Program-made: the position numbers and the translations under genes
Source: Metopolophium dirhodum
Taxonomy: Eukaryota; Arthropoda; Insecta; Hemiptera; Aphididae
Direction: 5' to 3'
Length of the DNA stretch: 64,000 nucleotides
Assembly: GCF_019925205.1 (NCBI RefSeq)
Contig: NC_083566.1
Span: 16,244,001 to 16,308,000 of the forward strand
Notes under the pieces: model-generated
What the model was told of the DNA's origin: nothing
Database searches by the model: none
The model's input: only the letters and a program-made list of their open reading frames with translations
In this document: positions 49,666-62,120 of the stretch, piece after piece
Position numbering within the stretch: the first letter of the stretch is position 1
Layout of the letters: every line of letters begins with the position of its first letter

Positions 49666-52600
49666 AAATTATGCTTAAAACAATATTTTATTCATTTGAA
49701 ATGTAGCTAGTTTATAAATACAACGATATTTATGAGTAGGTATTTTGTTTAAATCATAATTTAAACATAGTACCTACTAATATACCTAACAGTATCGAAC
49801 GCTATAAATTATAAAAAATATATTTGGTGTCATTATTAATACATTCTTTAATAAATTATATTCAACATTGTAATTGTTCTATTATGTATTATGAATAAAA
49901 ATACCATTTGTCTTTTTTTCTTCATAGAAGTCTATGATAACGTTATAATTTATTGTCGAATCTTGTTTGTTTAAATACATTGATGGCCGTACCCTGAGAT
50001 TCTGTAAGTATAGGTACCTACGCAATGTTAATATACGTCATAAACTTGCAACGAAACAGTATCTACCATTTATTCGTGATCTTTTACAAAATTACGAAAA
50101 AATAAATAGTAATAGTCCAGTAAAATATTACGAGTATAATATTTTGTAAAATTAAACTCCATAAAAGATTACATTTTAGAGAGTTTTAAATTAGATTTCA
50201 TGAAATAACCGAATACATTAAATGGAAAAATAATAATAATAAAAAAACTCATACCGTTAAGGCCTTAATATAATACAATGAACGATTGTTATGAGTTAAT
50301 CAATAATCCACGTTTACTTAAGTCCACAGTTCAGGGTAAGTTATTTATCACAAGCAAAATAAATGGCGATATGTCAGTGACAATATTTATATATATCATA
50401 TATATTATAATTTATATTATTTCATAATTTAGTAATTGTGTTCTATAATATTGTTGCCATTTCGAATGACGTGATCGCAACACATGTTCAAGGCACTTGT
50501 TTTAATTGAATCATACCTTACCAGTTAATGTGTAGGCAGTTAATAATATTATATTATATCATATTATAGTGAGCACTTTGCTTATGACGAATGCTTACGA
50601 CACTGAAGTCGTAGATCCGACGTAAATGGCAATCGTGAGCACCCGTCAGCTGCATATCAGCTCCGATATACAGTAATGAAAATAATTGTATTTATTTCGC
50701 CGTGTAACAGAATCAGTGGTAAATTATATTAAATGCGTTTCTCAAAATCTGGAATATCATGGGTGTTGCCGGGCCGAGTATTGGCTTGCGGAGGCGTACA
50801 CTTGAAGTGGAAATATACCTATACCTGGGACCTACCACCCTTCACCCGAGCGAAAAATTTGACGACCATCTATTCACTGCGCGAAACGATCGATCAGACG
50901 TGGTTAGTACGTTGTATATATATATAATATATGATACGCTTCGGAGATTTTTGATTTTCACGAATCTGAGGTCCGCGAGGGTTATTCAGTCGCGAACTAC
51001 GATCAAAAGTATGTCGCCGAACGCGATTCGTCTTCGTCTCAATAATATTATATTACTATAACGCTGCACGTTCCGGTTGATTTTTATTATACCTATAGGG
51101 CTTTGTTATCATCGACGATATTGTATATGCAGATAACTCAAGAGTTTTCGTACACGAAACGTCACTTATTTAATAATGTAATTAGGTCGATCGAGTGTTT
51201 TTTGCGCTCAACTCGGGTACTGTGTATGGTCTTAATCATAGTAAAAATATGAAATACGTTTGTACGATATTTTTATAATGCATCTACCTATAATATTGTG
51301 AGCAGAGTTAAACCACTAGTCGTCGTCCCATTACTAAATTGTTGCGGCGCCGTACGGCTGTACTGAAACAACTATGTCACCGAAACATACGTACCTACCT
51401 ATAATATAATAATATGTTACGAAAGTTTAACTTTTTCATTACTCCCGAATGCGTTTGAAACTAGATGCCAAATTAAATAATTGTGTGTGTGTGTGTGTGC
51501 AAAACTTCCAAGAGAACTGTAGTTTGGTTAAATGAACTGCAGCTGTATTAGGGTCGAGGTTCTAAAACAAATATTAACCAATTACCTAACCTATGATTTA
51601 AAAAAAAAAAGATCTTTCTCTAGCTACATTTCTAATTAAAACCTTTGTATGACGTACCATTTGGTATACAAACAATAAAATGGCTTATCAAATAAGCCTA
51701 CACCAAAAGTACCTTAAATAAACATTCATACTACACGAGTTCCTTGATTACATTTGCTTTAAAGTTATAAGACTTTTCACCGATTCGTAATAAATAAATT
51801 TTTAATAAGTTAAGAAAATCCCACAAATTAATTTTCTTTGAGACGTTATTCATCAGTATGCACTTATATATTAAATAAAGAAAAACTGTTTGTCGCTAAA
51901 TAATATTGTTATTGACATGTGAACGTCCAGAAATCTGAAATGTATACAAATTTTTTCAGAAAATATAGATTTATATTTTTAGTACATTCTGCATATAGTT
52001 CATATAATATGTTATGAACATAAATAAAGAAATAAATTAAATAAATATAATATAAAACACGTTCAAAGTGGTGGGGGGGGGGGGGGGGGGTAGTCAAAGC
52101 CTTTGGACCCGTGCCTGCGGTTATTACCTAATCATCCGAGTGAGTTGGTATAAAAACTAAGTTGTATAATGTACCTAGAAATATTATTTTTACTTAATGT
52201 TTGTTTTTTTTTTTTAATTATGGACCATTAAATCAATATAAGTCTTCTACTTTTTTCACTCCCAAACTATTCATTATTTTGGATTATTTATTGACTATGG
52301 TGTAAAACTGTTAAGTCGCATGACATTTAAATCTTACTCCACTGAAACTGGTATTAAATACAATTTGAAAAAAGTTCATATTATATTTCAGATACATTTT
52401 TTTATTATGATTTATCTTTGTCTAACAATTCAACAAACATAATATATAAAGCTATATACATTGTTTAAAGTTTTTATGAGTGGAGTTGTTTGAAAGAGAA
52501 ATATCTCTTCACGATTTTTTAACAAACCACTAAGTAGGTGGAAACAAAAAACTACCTACACTGTGTTGAACAGAATTCCTAAAAAAATTATTGTTGCCCC

Positions 52601-53460
52601 GTTCAATAGCAAAAATTATATTAAAATCTCAAAAAAAGTATAAAAACACGAGTATCAAAGTTCTAATAGTTATATTATTTTGTTTGTGTTATTCCGAATT
52701 CCACGCGTTAATTGTAGGTGCACCGTACGCCTGTCATTGTATACCTAATAATATATCGGTAATGTCCAAACTGCGTGTGTTGATGAGCGATACTTTAGTA
52801 TAATTAATAGGTACTGATCAATGTTCATCATAAGTATTTTTTTTTCTCTAAAATATGATAAATAAATAGTTTTTTGTGTACAATAAATCCAAAATTGAAA
52901 CGAACGACTATGATAATAGTCACACAATTTAGATAATATGCAATAGAAATAATAAACCGATGAACCAAACGGCGAAAAGGAATAATATAAATCGCATTGT
53001 GTGCGGAGTATCAATACAGACAATTAGTCTCCCACGGGCTTTGCGCATAATATCGCATATTATAATTCAGCAAACACGATGCTGTGAAGCTCGAAATCAA
53101 AGACGGGTCACGTCACAATTATTATTTTGATTCGTCACCGTCGGCCCTGTATACTATTGCATGCAATGATTGTACGAGACGCAATATTGATATTTGTTTC
53201 GTGTTCTCTTCGTTTATTCGCGGTGCGTAGCGTATTGCCATCGTGGTCATCAGGGTTCAGGAATTTCCTATCCATAATATTCCCATTTTATAATTTGCTA
53301 TTATTCTTTAACCCCCTCACAGAAATATTATGTAATCATGCTTCTAGGTGTAAAAGATAATAATATTATACTTATAAAAATGCAGACTGATATCAATACA
53401 ACTATTATCGCGTCCGGTTTTCTCGACGTGACATCAAAAACCTGTTTTTTCAACTGAAAT
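49666..53460. other. Probable upstream noncoding DNA of the neuroligin gene
   Basis: No exon is supported. A GC-richer patch at 50730-51060 has two overlapping 60-100 codon frames without known motifs. A (GT)n tract lies at about 51482-51499 and a G-run at 52073-52090. From about 53080 the GC content rises toward the neuroligin exon. Confidence 0.4.
52073..52090 (+). repeat. Guanine homopolymer (G18)
   Basis: Eighteen consecutive G are preceded by GTGGT. This sequence can form a G-quadruplex, but such long runs are also frequent assembly-error sites. Confidence 0.8.
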
Positions 53461-53494
53461 TATCATTTTTCTTTTTGTATCCATGTTTGTACAG
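53461..53494 (+). promoter_or_regulatory. Splice acceptor of the neuroligin start-codon exon
   Basis: A pyrimidine-rich tract (TTTTTCTTTTTG) ends in TTTGTACAG just before GAGG. The exon would begin at 53495. It implies at least one noncoding exon further upstream. Confidence 0.65.
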
Positions 53495-53666
53495 GAGGAT
53501 TGACGTCGCGGGTCGTACTATTGGACGGCAGTTGTAGCGGAGGCGGCGGCGGCGGCGCCTGCAGGACTGTGGACGCGATGTGCGTCGTGAGGGGCGACCG
53601 TTACTGTTAGCGTTGTCGCCGCCACCGTCGCCGTCGGCCACCCGGGCAGCGGTGGTGACGGCGATC
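53495..53666 (+). other. Nlg: 5' untranslated part of the neuroligin exon, with CGG repeat
   Basis: These 172 bases lie between the predicted acceptor and the start codon. They hold a GC-rich CGG-type tract at 53538-53558, an in-frame TAG at 53535-53537 that rules out an earlier start in this exon, and one short upstream open frame at 53578-53610. If the acceptor is not used, the same bases could be the start of a transcript. Confidence 0.55.
53578..53610 (+). CDS. Upstream open reading frame, 10 codons
   Basis: ATG at 53578 opens MCVVRGDRYC and stops at TAG 53608-53610, 56 bases before the neuroligin ATG and in another phase. It is the only other ATG in this leader. Such frames commonly lower translation of the main frame. 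Whether this one does cannot be read from the sequence. Confidence 0.4.
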   Translation: MCVVRGDRYC

Positions 53667-54078
53667 ATGGTGCCGCCGTGGTGGCTGCTAGTGGCGTTCG
53701 TGTTCGGTGGTGTCAGCGCCGCGCTCACGTCCAGCCGGGTGGTGCGCACCAAGTACGGCGACGTGAGCGGCGTGATCGTGACGCCCGACAACCGGCGGCT
53801 GGACGCGGTCGAGGTATTCCGTGGCGTGCCATACGCCTCGCCACCGGTCGGCTCGCTTCGGTTCATGCCGCCGGTAACCGGTTCACTGTGGTCGGGCGTC
53901 AAGGTGGCCGACCGGTTCGGGCCGGTGTGCCCGCAGCGGCTGCCCAACGTGTCCGATGAGACGGCCGCTCTGAAGACGATGGCCCGCGGCCGCATGCAGT
54001 ACTTGCGCCGGCTGTTGCCCTACCTGCAAAACCAGAGTGAGGACTGCCTGTACTTGAACATCTACGCCCCAGCCCAAG
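53667..54078 (+). CDS. Nlg: Neuroligin, first coding exon (signal peptide and N-terminal esterase-like domain)
   Basis: Neuroligins are postsynaptic type I membrane adhesion proteins that bind neurexin through an esterase-like domain with no catalytic activity. These 137 codons (plus one base of codon 138) start at an ATG with A at -3 and G at +4. Residues 1-18 form a signal peptide (MVPPWWLLVAFVFGGVSA). The mature part shows the type-B carboxylesterase N-terminus: KYGDVSGV (29-36), FRGVPYASPPVGSLRF (51-66), CPQRLPN (88-94) and EDCLYLNIYAP (125-135). C88 and C127 fit the first conserved disulfide, and N94 and N122 are N-glycosylation sequons. The LRRLLPYLQNQSEDCLYLN wording is that of insect neuroligins rather than acetylcholinesterase. 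The exon ends CAAG|GTAAGT (phase 1). The rest of the esterase domain, the membrane segment and the tail must lie beyond the window. Which neuroligin paralogue it is cannot be told. Confidence 0.93.
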
Positions 54079-55741
54079 GTAAGTGCATTGCCCCTCCCCC
54101 CAAAAAATCAATCCCAAAATCGGTGGTCGTCTTCGTCGAGATGGTATTTGGCAGCCATTGGGCATAGCCGAGGCTTGCGCAAACCCATTTAAACCTTAAC
54201 GGATTTGGTGTGCAGAATTCCAAGCCCCGGACTTTTTTTTTAGTCGAGTAGATCGTCGGGCATTGGTTGCGCCGACGGATTCACAGACTTTGAGGGTCAG
54301 CCACATCCGAAGGTTTTTTGAACGAAATTAGTATACTGAAAATGTAAAATGCTTTTCAAAGTTTGAACCAATTCCTCATTTCTTTCAATATCATATGCGT
54401 ATCTGGGGAGTTATTTAGAAATTATTACAATATTCGAATTGGTTTTGTTCTTATTCGCCTGCTGTTTACTGAATTCTGTGCCACTGACTTAACGAAACAG
54501 GAATACTTAAACCTAAAATTACCCGTATCTTGCTATAACGTAGGTATCTGATTTTAAATGGTTGTTTGGTTTGTCTAGACAGTCACAGTTTTTCATTAAT
54601 TGGTTCTATATTTTCCGAAACTGCTTAGACGTTTGTCATTACTATTACTACTACTCTTACCGGTACTACCTACACACTTGATTTACTATAATATTATCAC
54701 GATGTTCCGTTAACTCGTGGTCGGACCAAAGACATTGACAGGTCTACAGACTTAATTTTAATAGATACTGATATCGTCTTACTGTACGATATTAGGCGCC
54801 TTGATTGTGTCGATCGATTGACTTACGTATATAATAATAAATCGGGTATTAGAATGTTCACATGTCAAACAAAGTACTCTTCACACTTGTGTGAAAGATT
54901 ATAATAAAACTAAGACCATATAGCATCACCGCACCATACGTCTACGAGTTACGACTAATTGTCGAGCCTATATATAGAGCATTCAATGTTTTGTTTCTCA
55001 TCGTGCAATTCGTCTGATAGGATAACTGTAACTAGCACATCAAAAGTTCTAAATCGAATGGTGTATAATTCCGATGGCATTGTTATATGGCACTCTTAGT
55101 TATTTGTGTTCGTTTGAAGTAAGTTTCAACATACGAATGCACATACCTAAAAATAATAATATAATATGCCTTATAACTTATAATCACGTAAGTTCTCGAT
55201 CTATTGATTTATATTATGGCATATACATAATATTAAGGATACGCGATTGTAATATTATAATTACTTAAGCTATACATACTTTGATTATTTACCGACTACC
55301 GAGTCATCCCGTTAGTCCGCCATTACCGCCTACCGTGCGCCGTTTTACGTGACGGATTTCGCGTTTTCGAGACGGCAATTACCTACACGGATTTGTGGAA
55401 CTGCAGTTACACGAATGTAGTGACGAAACACTCGGATATCGATCGTCACGATTGGCACGGCAGTCAACTGAAATTGCACACCATTACACTTTGCGAGATC
55501 CTATATATTATACCTGTATTATTACAAACGCGCCTACGATTGGCAGTATTTTTTTCTTCCGGTGGGGCGTCTCTAACCCGGTAACCTGTTGTAGGTTTTG
55601 TCATGATTCATTAATAATAATTATATACGATTGTATTCCGGTCACCCGTCCATGATAGTAGTTCGGTGGAAGACTTATAAAATCGTTTGACGGTTCACCC
55701 GTTTACAACCACTATCAATCCCGTCGCGCCGTTCCGCACGG

Positions 55742-55757
55742 TATTATGATTATTATG

Positions 55758-55789
<32 letters not shown>
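55742..55789. repeat. (TTA)n microsatellite
   Basis: Two TATTATGAT units are followed by about ten ATT units. Confidence 0.85.
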
Positions 55790-58700
55790 CCCGTGTCCCG
55801 GAAAACCGTACTTCCACTAATTAAGCCCCGACGTGTACGCGGTGTAATTATTTCGGGTAGATCACATTATAGTTTAGATTTTTAACGCCGATACGCAGTG
55901 AACTCGGTCGTATTAATAACGCACGCGTTCCGGCGTTTCGACGATAACACAGGGGAGTTATGGTGGTGTTTTTTTTTTCACAACACGCCCGTTTTTCACC
56001 TCCACCCACCACCCTCCCCCTGAGCACTAGGTGTGTTACGTGTGTGTATATATGTATATAATGTTTGAACACTCGAAATTTTTCCCCAAACGCACGGCTG
56101 TTCGATTTTATCGTCTGCACGTCGAACGACCATATTGTTCTTGCGTGATTTAGGCATTAAATTTTACCAGAGTTTTATTCATGGAATAATAATAATAATA
56201 CATAGAACACGAACCGTAAAACATGATTTAGAATAATTATATTCATTACACAATTGCAGTGTACGTACAGACGGACTCGGTTTGTTCACGAGCAGTCGGC
56301 AATGAATAATAATAATATCGAATCGGTCTTGTTATGATGAATATTATGTAGCTTTTCGGGGTCGATGGACGAAAGTACAGTAATATTATAGCTGTGGTGC
56401 CATGCAACATTTACTTATCATAAATCCGATGATGCGGCTTTTGAGGCTATTATCGTTGTAGTAGTATGGTCCATCTCATAACGTATTCGAGACGAAAGAC
56501 GGATGTGCATGGAATAAAATTCTGATAATAATAAATAATAAGTAATACGTATACCACTTCAGTCATGCGCTCAACCGTCGTGTATATTATGGTTTTGTTT
56601 TGTTTTTTTTTTTTTTTTGCTATAACCACGGCGGTCATGTTAAACATTTTCGAACAGCATTTTGGTCGTGTGCAATAAAACAAACCAGAAACGCCTATGG
56701 CCACAAAATAAACTAATTTATTTAAATTCATTAATGAAAAACTAAATAAATATATAATATTATATTAATATGATATTTAATACAGTGATTTATCTAAAAT
56801 TAATATCATAATATAGTCTTATACAGTGTTATAAATATCAGGCTAAAAAAAAACGATCATTATTAAATGTTCAGATGGTTTTTGTTAATATTATGATAAC
56901 CCCGTACGGTTAGTATAAAAATAGTAATTATTCATCACTTTAAGACCAACAAATAATATTTTTATCAATAAAAAACATTGTCAAATAAAAAAAAAACATT
57001 ACTTAAATACTTTTTTTACACGGAAATTCAACAATCCAATGATATTGTTGTAGGTACATTCAAAAAACACAGATTTATAATATTGACCGCTGTATTATTA
57101 TATAATTATTATAAATAAATCGATGAACGATATTTTGTCCAACCTGCAATATGTAAGTATATTGTATATTGTCAAATAATCGAGTCAGGAAAGTATGCTT
57201 ATTCACATTACGAACAAAATAATGATAACATGTCGTTAGTGTACATACGTCTATACAATGCTACCTTTGTGACAAACTTTTAAAAGTTTAGCATCGGGAC
57301 CAAACGCACATATAATATTATTATTGTTACTATAATATATTGTCAAACTGTAATTTGCAATATGAAATCATATTACGTTTTTGTTTGCGATAAAGTACAG
57401 TGTATACTTACTTGTAATACTATTATTACAATGGATGTTGCGCCGTGCGCACGTTTTCCCTATTTTTATCTTTGACGTCTCTTTTTGTTTTATGCCGTCG
57501 TTCGCCCTCGCGAATTTTCCTTCTTATACATTTGATGAATTGCATTCGATCGTTTAAAATGCAAATACTACATTCTACTCATGTAAACATCAGATGTTTT
57601 ATATAACTTGTGGTGATCAACTGACAGAATTTCGGTACTGTTTCTAAATTATATTATATGTATGTATATATAGATACGCTTAAATATATGTATACCAGAT
57701 GCGTCGCATTACGAACATGAAACGTGATCACTATTTTATGGCTGGGTAATTTGCGGACTAAATTACTTCACAACAAAAAAAAAATAACAGTGAGCGTGTC
57801 TTGTGGATATTCTTTGCTGTTCGTCGGATAAAACAGTGGTTTAACAACAATATATTCTTCTATCGTCCGCTTAAAAATAATAGTCAAGTATCACAAAAAT
57901 CAGTTGATGAAATTTACCAATAATAGTCGGTCCTAGATCTTTGTAATCTTCACTTTTATTTTAGTTTTCTTGAAAATAATTGGTATGTAATGAGCTATTC
58001 CATACCTATATATCTTTTAGGGATGACCAAGCTATTTATCGTTAAAAATACTACATACCTACGTATTTAAAAACTGAAACTATAAAAATGTACTGTTTAG
58101 CATATTTTATCACACTCTAAGAAATAAATTTAACTCTAACATTATAATAATGGTATATTGATTTATATTGATATTATAAAACATAGTGAAAAAATGTACA
58201 CAATTTGCTACCCGATGCTTCACAAATTATGTTTTTACTGGCTCTTAGTGTTATTATCATGGCTCAGCAATTAAGTGATGGGAAAACTTTTTTTGGTTAA
58301 TAACATATTGATAACACCCTAAGTAGTAAAACTTGGATAATATAATGATCTAGGTAGCGATAAATTTAGCAATTATATTTCAATTTTCAATTTCCTATGC
58401 CTTGCCAATTATTTTAAACTTAATGTGGCCTTTCCTTCCTTCGAACGAAAGTACTAGTAACTTTTAGGCCAATGTAGATTAATTTTACTCCACCAACCTC
58501 ACTTTATGGTGTAAACTCAGGAATTTCCTTAAACGAGCTAAGTTCGGTGGAGTCGTAAAGAACACAACAATAAATATTCCCTGGCAGTATAACTATTAAC
58601 TTTTGTGAGAATTCGAGACATACAAAAATTCAATGCACATCGATCTCTTAGTTTTGTAGTTTCAAAAGTACTGTAGGGTTAAATTACTAAAAGTGTAAAT

Positions 58701-59658
58701 TTCTTGACAATATCTTTTCCGTCCACCAGAAACTAGGTGATGTTTAAAATCAAATGTTTATAATTTATTGTTTAAATTGTACGCAAGTCTATTACTCGTT
58801 GATCAATAATATTAAATTTTTTTTTCTTCAATTAATATTACCTTCTAAACAAAATCTGTTAATATAGTAGGTATATATTATTTTACTGTCTAAGCACTCT
58901 TATAATATAGGTAATATAATAAATTACTCAATACAATATTTCAATATTGTATTTCATTTAGTTGGTTATTAATTATTATCAATAACATATACTTGGTTCA
59001 GATTAGTTTAATGAAAACAATATGTTTGCATTTTTATCTTTACCTACCTACATATTTTAATTTTAGATGATTTCGATACGACAAAATTGATTGTCATTAA
59101 TTTTTATCGTATTGTAATTTATCTAATGCAACGGCAACATACCGGATAATGATAATATTATGATCGTTGCTCGGTGCATAGGTTGTTTAATAATATAATC
59201 GCTGCAGCTTCATGGATTGATGGGCATAGTTGTGCAGCCCAGACTGATCAATACGAAAGTGGCTTCTCGTTAAAAAGCACCATTGGGAAATCATTCCAGA
59301 ATGTCCTTTATAGGTCCATGCCTGGAACAGTTTTTAATATTTAAAGTGCGTTTTTCCGAAGATCCGGCCGAGACATTTTTTGGTTATAAGTAACACCACC
59401 CCGTGTCAAAACGTAGGCGATAAAATACGGTCGCCAAGCAAATGGCTCGGAATACGTATACACAGTATACACGTTCGGTGGTGGAGAACACGAAAACGAT
59501 CGTTCCGTCGTCATAAACGCCCTATATAATGTCCGAAAGCCCCTGCCCGCCCACCGCGAAACGGCTGCAGCTCGATTTTACGACACAGGGAAATGAAAAA
59601 AAAAAAAGAAAAAAACATAGCACGAAAAAAATAAAAGACCCAGCGACAGCGGCGTTGA

Positions 59659-59702
59659 TAATAATAATAATAATAATGATAATAAAAATAATAATAATAA
59701 TA
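59659..59702. repeat. (AAT)n microsatellite with interruptions
   Basis: ATA units are interrupted by ATG and AAA. Minus-strand poly-tyrosine frames come from this tract. Confidence 0.85.
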
Positions 59703-60136
59703 ACAGGACCGTCGTAGCGGCGCGCGTTTATGTGATATATAGGTGATGATGGTGGGGATTTGTACGAGAACGACTCGAACGGACGAAGTGCGTGGTCCGG
59801 ACATTCGGGCGGCCTACGTCAATAATTTATGCCGGCGGCGGGGGTGTTGAACGAAAAAAGAAAACCTTATCGGAAACGACGAACTGGTTTTATTTATAAT
59901 ATTCATGCCCCGGTGAAAACCCAATAGTCTTGGCTCGCGTTTATTGCGATAAATTGGTTTCCGATTATTGGTCTCCGTAACAGCTGATGTGGTAAGTCTG
60001 TGTCGTGTGGAGAACGAAAAAGTAACACGATACAACGCGGCACAGAATAAACGATCGGGACGGAGAGGTTCTTGTGAAATTTTGCGGGGTCGGCTTTGGG
60101 CGTCGTCTAGTTGCATTCAGTTTCGTTACCATCATT

Positions 60137-60414
60137 ATGAATCGCAGAGCCCTATACTCAGGAATTTTGGGGCCCGGCCCTAGTTTTTGACTTAAATTAT
60201 AAATTCAGATTTTTTTTTTGCTATCTCGTTATTTATATTTTAAGATTATTAAATATATTATTAATTATTTAATCATACCACATCATATATTCATGTCTAT
60301 AAGTAATTTTATTATTTAATGTTGATCGATATAAATAAGTCGTATACGACCTATACTAACCGTGTCGGGGCCCGGGGGAACTGCAACGCCCCTAAGTAGG
60401 GCTCTGATGACTCG
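60137..60414. mobile_element. hAT-type MITE in the neuroligin intron
   Basis: The element proper is 60145-60406 (262 bp). Both ends read CAGAGCCCTA inwards, a perfect 10-bp match, followed by ACT-AGG and a GGGGCCCGG-type block about 25 bases in. It is flanked by ATGAATCG (60137-60144) and ATGACTCG (60407-60414), an 8-bp duplication with one mismatch. The interior is AT-rich and non-coding. Confidence 0.8.
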
Positions 60415-61306
60415 TTTCTATCTCGTGTATCACCGTGGTGACGTATACGCGTAGTGTAGTCATCGCCCCGACTATTTCTGGTCGTCTGACTCGGATTCTC
60501 CTTTAAGTTTTTTACAATCGAAATACTCGCGTGAGCACAGACGTCCCCCAAGTGTGTGTTCCGTTCGGATTTCTGGCACGCGTCTCTCGACTGCATCTGC
60601 AGCGGCGGCTATACAGATTGCCGTGCATGCCGGTGTTAGGGGAGGTTTTCGCGTACATGGGGTAACGTGTGGAGGAGTCGTGGGGGGGGGGGGTGGCTGG
60701 CACCCATGACCCATGATAATATGATAACGGACCGTTTCCCCCCGCACAATACAATTGACTGCGTGCGAGGGCTAATTGATGCAAATTAGAGGTTTCCACT
60801 TAATCATCTTACTATAATATACGACGTTAAGAGCAGAAAAGTTGATACCACCACTGCTGCAGTGGATTTTGCAGCGCACTATAATTCCACGGGATTTCGT
60901 ATATAAACTGTTATATTACATATACATATTATATTATGCCGGCGTTTAAGTAACCGAATAATGGGTTTGCGAAATATAATACGAACGGAACGCCAACCAG
61001 GTCACTGTAGTACAACGCTATAATGATATTATGGTTATTACCTCTCTGGAAAACGTGCGATAATCAAAAAAAAAAAAAATAAAACAACAACTATACAATG
61101 CAACGGCGCTCGTCGTGAAAACACGAACCAACAATGTATATTATAGTGTACCTGTTTTGCTAAACGGATACGATTCGTTTGAACGCGAGTCGTGTACGCG
61201 TGTAAACTTCTAATATTGCATTCTATATCAGAAATGCAGGTAAATTTAAACCCACTAATTAAAATGAAAATAATATTAACTATATCATCTAACATTTAGT
61301 ACGTAC
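60415..61306 (+). other. Intron continuation, GC-richer
   Basis: This stretch is richer in CpG than most of the window. It has a 12-base G-run at 60682-60693 and a palindromic CCACTGCTGCAGTGG near 60850. Minus-strand frames of 81-95 codons at 60351-60799 overlap each other in different phases and show no known domain. It may hold regulatory sequence. No exon was found. Confidence 0.4.
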
Positions 61307-62120
61307 ATTTTAGATTCTGGGCGTAGCAATGAATGTATTGATTTTACAATGATGTGTGTTTTTTTTTTGTATTTTTTGTACTTATTTATTTTTTTATTTT
61401 TGTGTCTGTCAACCTAACTTCGGGACAGTAAAAGTGCTTCATATTTCCTCAACAGTATCTTGTTCGATGAGAAAATGAATCTAGTTAGTGCATTCGGAAG
61501 ATCAAATTTTAAAATTCTCAATAGTTTTCAAAAGCGCCGTGAAAAACAACATAAAAGTTAAGGAAAAACGGGAATTTTCACACAAAATTGGTTTTTGACA
61601 AATACGGTTTTGGTTTTTGGTGCAACTTCAAAACAAATGAACGTGTATACGTGCAAATTTCACTGATTATTTATATTTGCATTTTCTATACACGATAAAA
61701 TTTTCAAAATATTTTGATTTGTTTTGAACTGTTTAGGAAAATTTTCTATTTCCAATTTTATTAGTCTTTTTTTCTATGAATGTCCATAAAACTTTATTTG
61801 TTGGGTAAAAAAGTTTGAAAATTTAATACAAGGCTCCTAAAAATGTATAAAATGAACATCTTACTTTTGTAGCTAAGAATTGAAAATTTAAAACAAGGTT
61901 CCACGTAAATAGGTAAATATATAAATTACTTTATTCACAATAATATCATCAAATATACTATTAGTAGTAAAATCATAGGCTGACTGACCGTTTTCGCTCA
62001 GAATCGTTTTTCTTATACAATGATATTAAATCATTGAATTCAAATTTAATACCATCCATTACAGTGACCCACTTGTAACCTACTTTACAGCAGAGCGACA
62101 TCGACTTACCCATCTTTTTT
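61307..62120 (+). repeat. Dispersed repeat family, copy 5
   Basis: It starts ATTTTAGATTCTGGGCG, then TTGATTTTACAATGATGTG. The last 240 bases (from AAACAAGGTTCCACGTAAAT at about 61890) are nearly identical to 37920-38128 of copy 3, ending AGCAGAGCGACAT. The internal duplicated unit of copy 3 is present only once here. The high identity of the tails suggests recent activity or gene conversion. Confidence 0.7.

Larger units (their letters stand above)
54079..60144 (+). other. First coding intron of the neuroligin gene (left part)
   Basis: It begins GTAAGTGC. The coding frame runs only 29 more codons past the donor before a stop at 54165, so read-through is not coding. I looked for the next neuroligin block (a VHG-type motif and the stretch to the nucleophile region) and saw none. 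GC-richer patches lie at 55280-56130 and 59380-60140, with no exon signal. Microsatellites: (TTA)n at 55742-55789 and (AAT)n at 59659-59702. Confidence 0.6.

Noticed and set aside
53580..53666. An extended neuroligin N-terminus starting 29 codons upstream at a GTG
   Set aside because: The upstream codon is not ATG, the ATG at 53667 has good context, and a signal peptide begins exactly there.
53450..53995. A 181-codon open frame antisense to the neuroligin exon
   Set aside because: It lies opposite a secure coding exon in GC-rich sequence, where stops are rare. It has no domain, and its composition is that of a reverse-complement shadow.
54079..54167. Continuation of the neuroligin frame past 54078
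   Set aside because: The sequence crosses a consensus donor. The extra residues (rich in P and K) do not resemble the conserved next neuroligin block and hit a stop.
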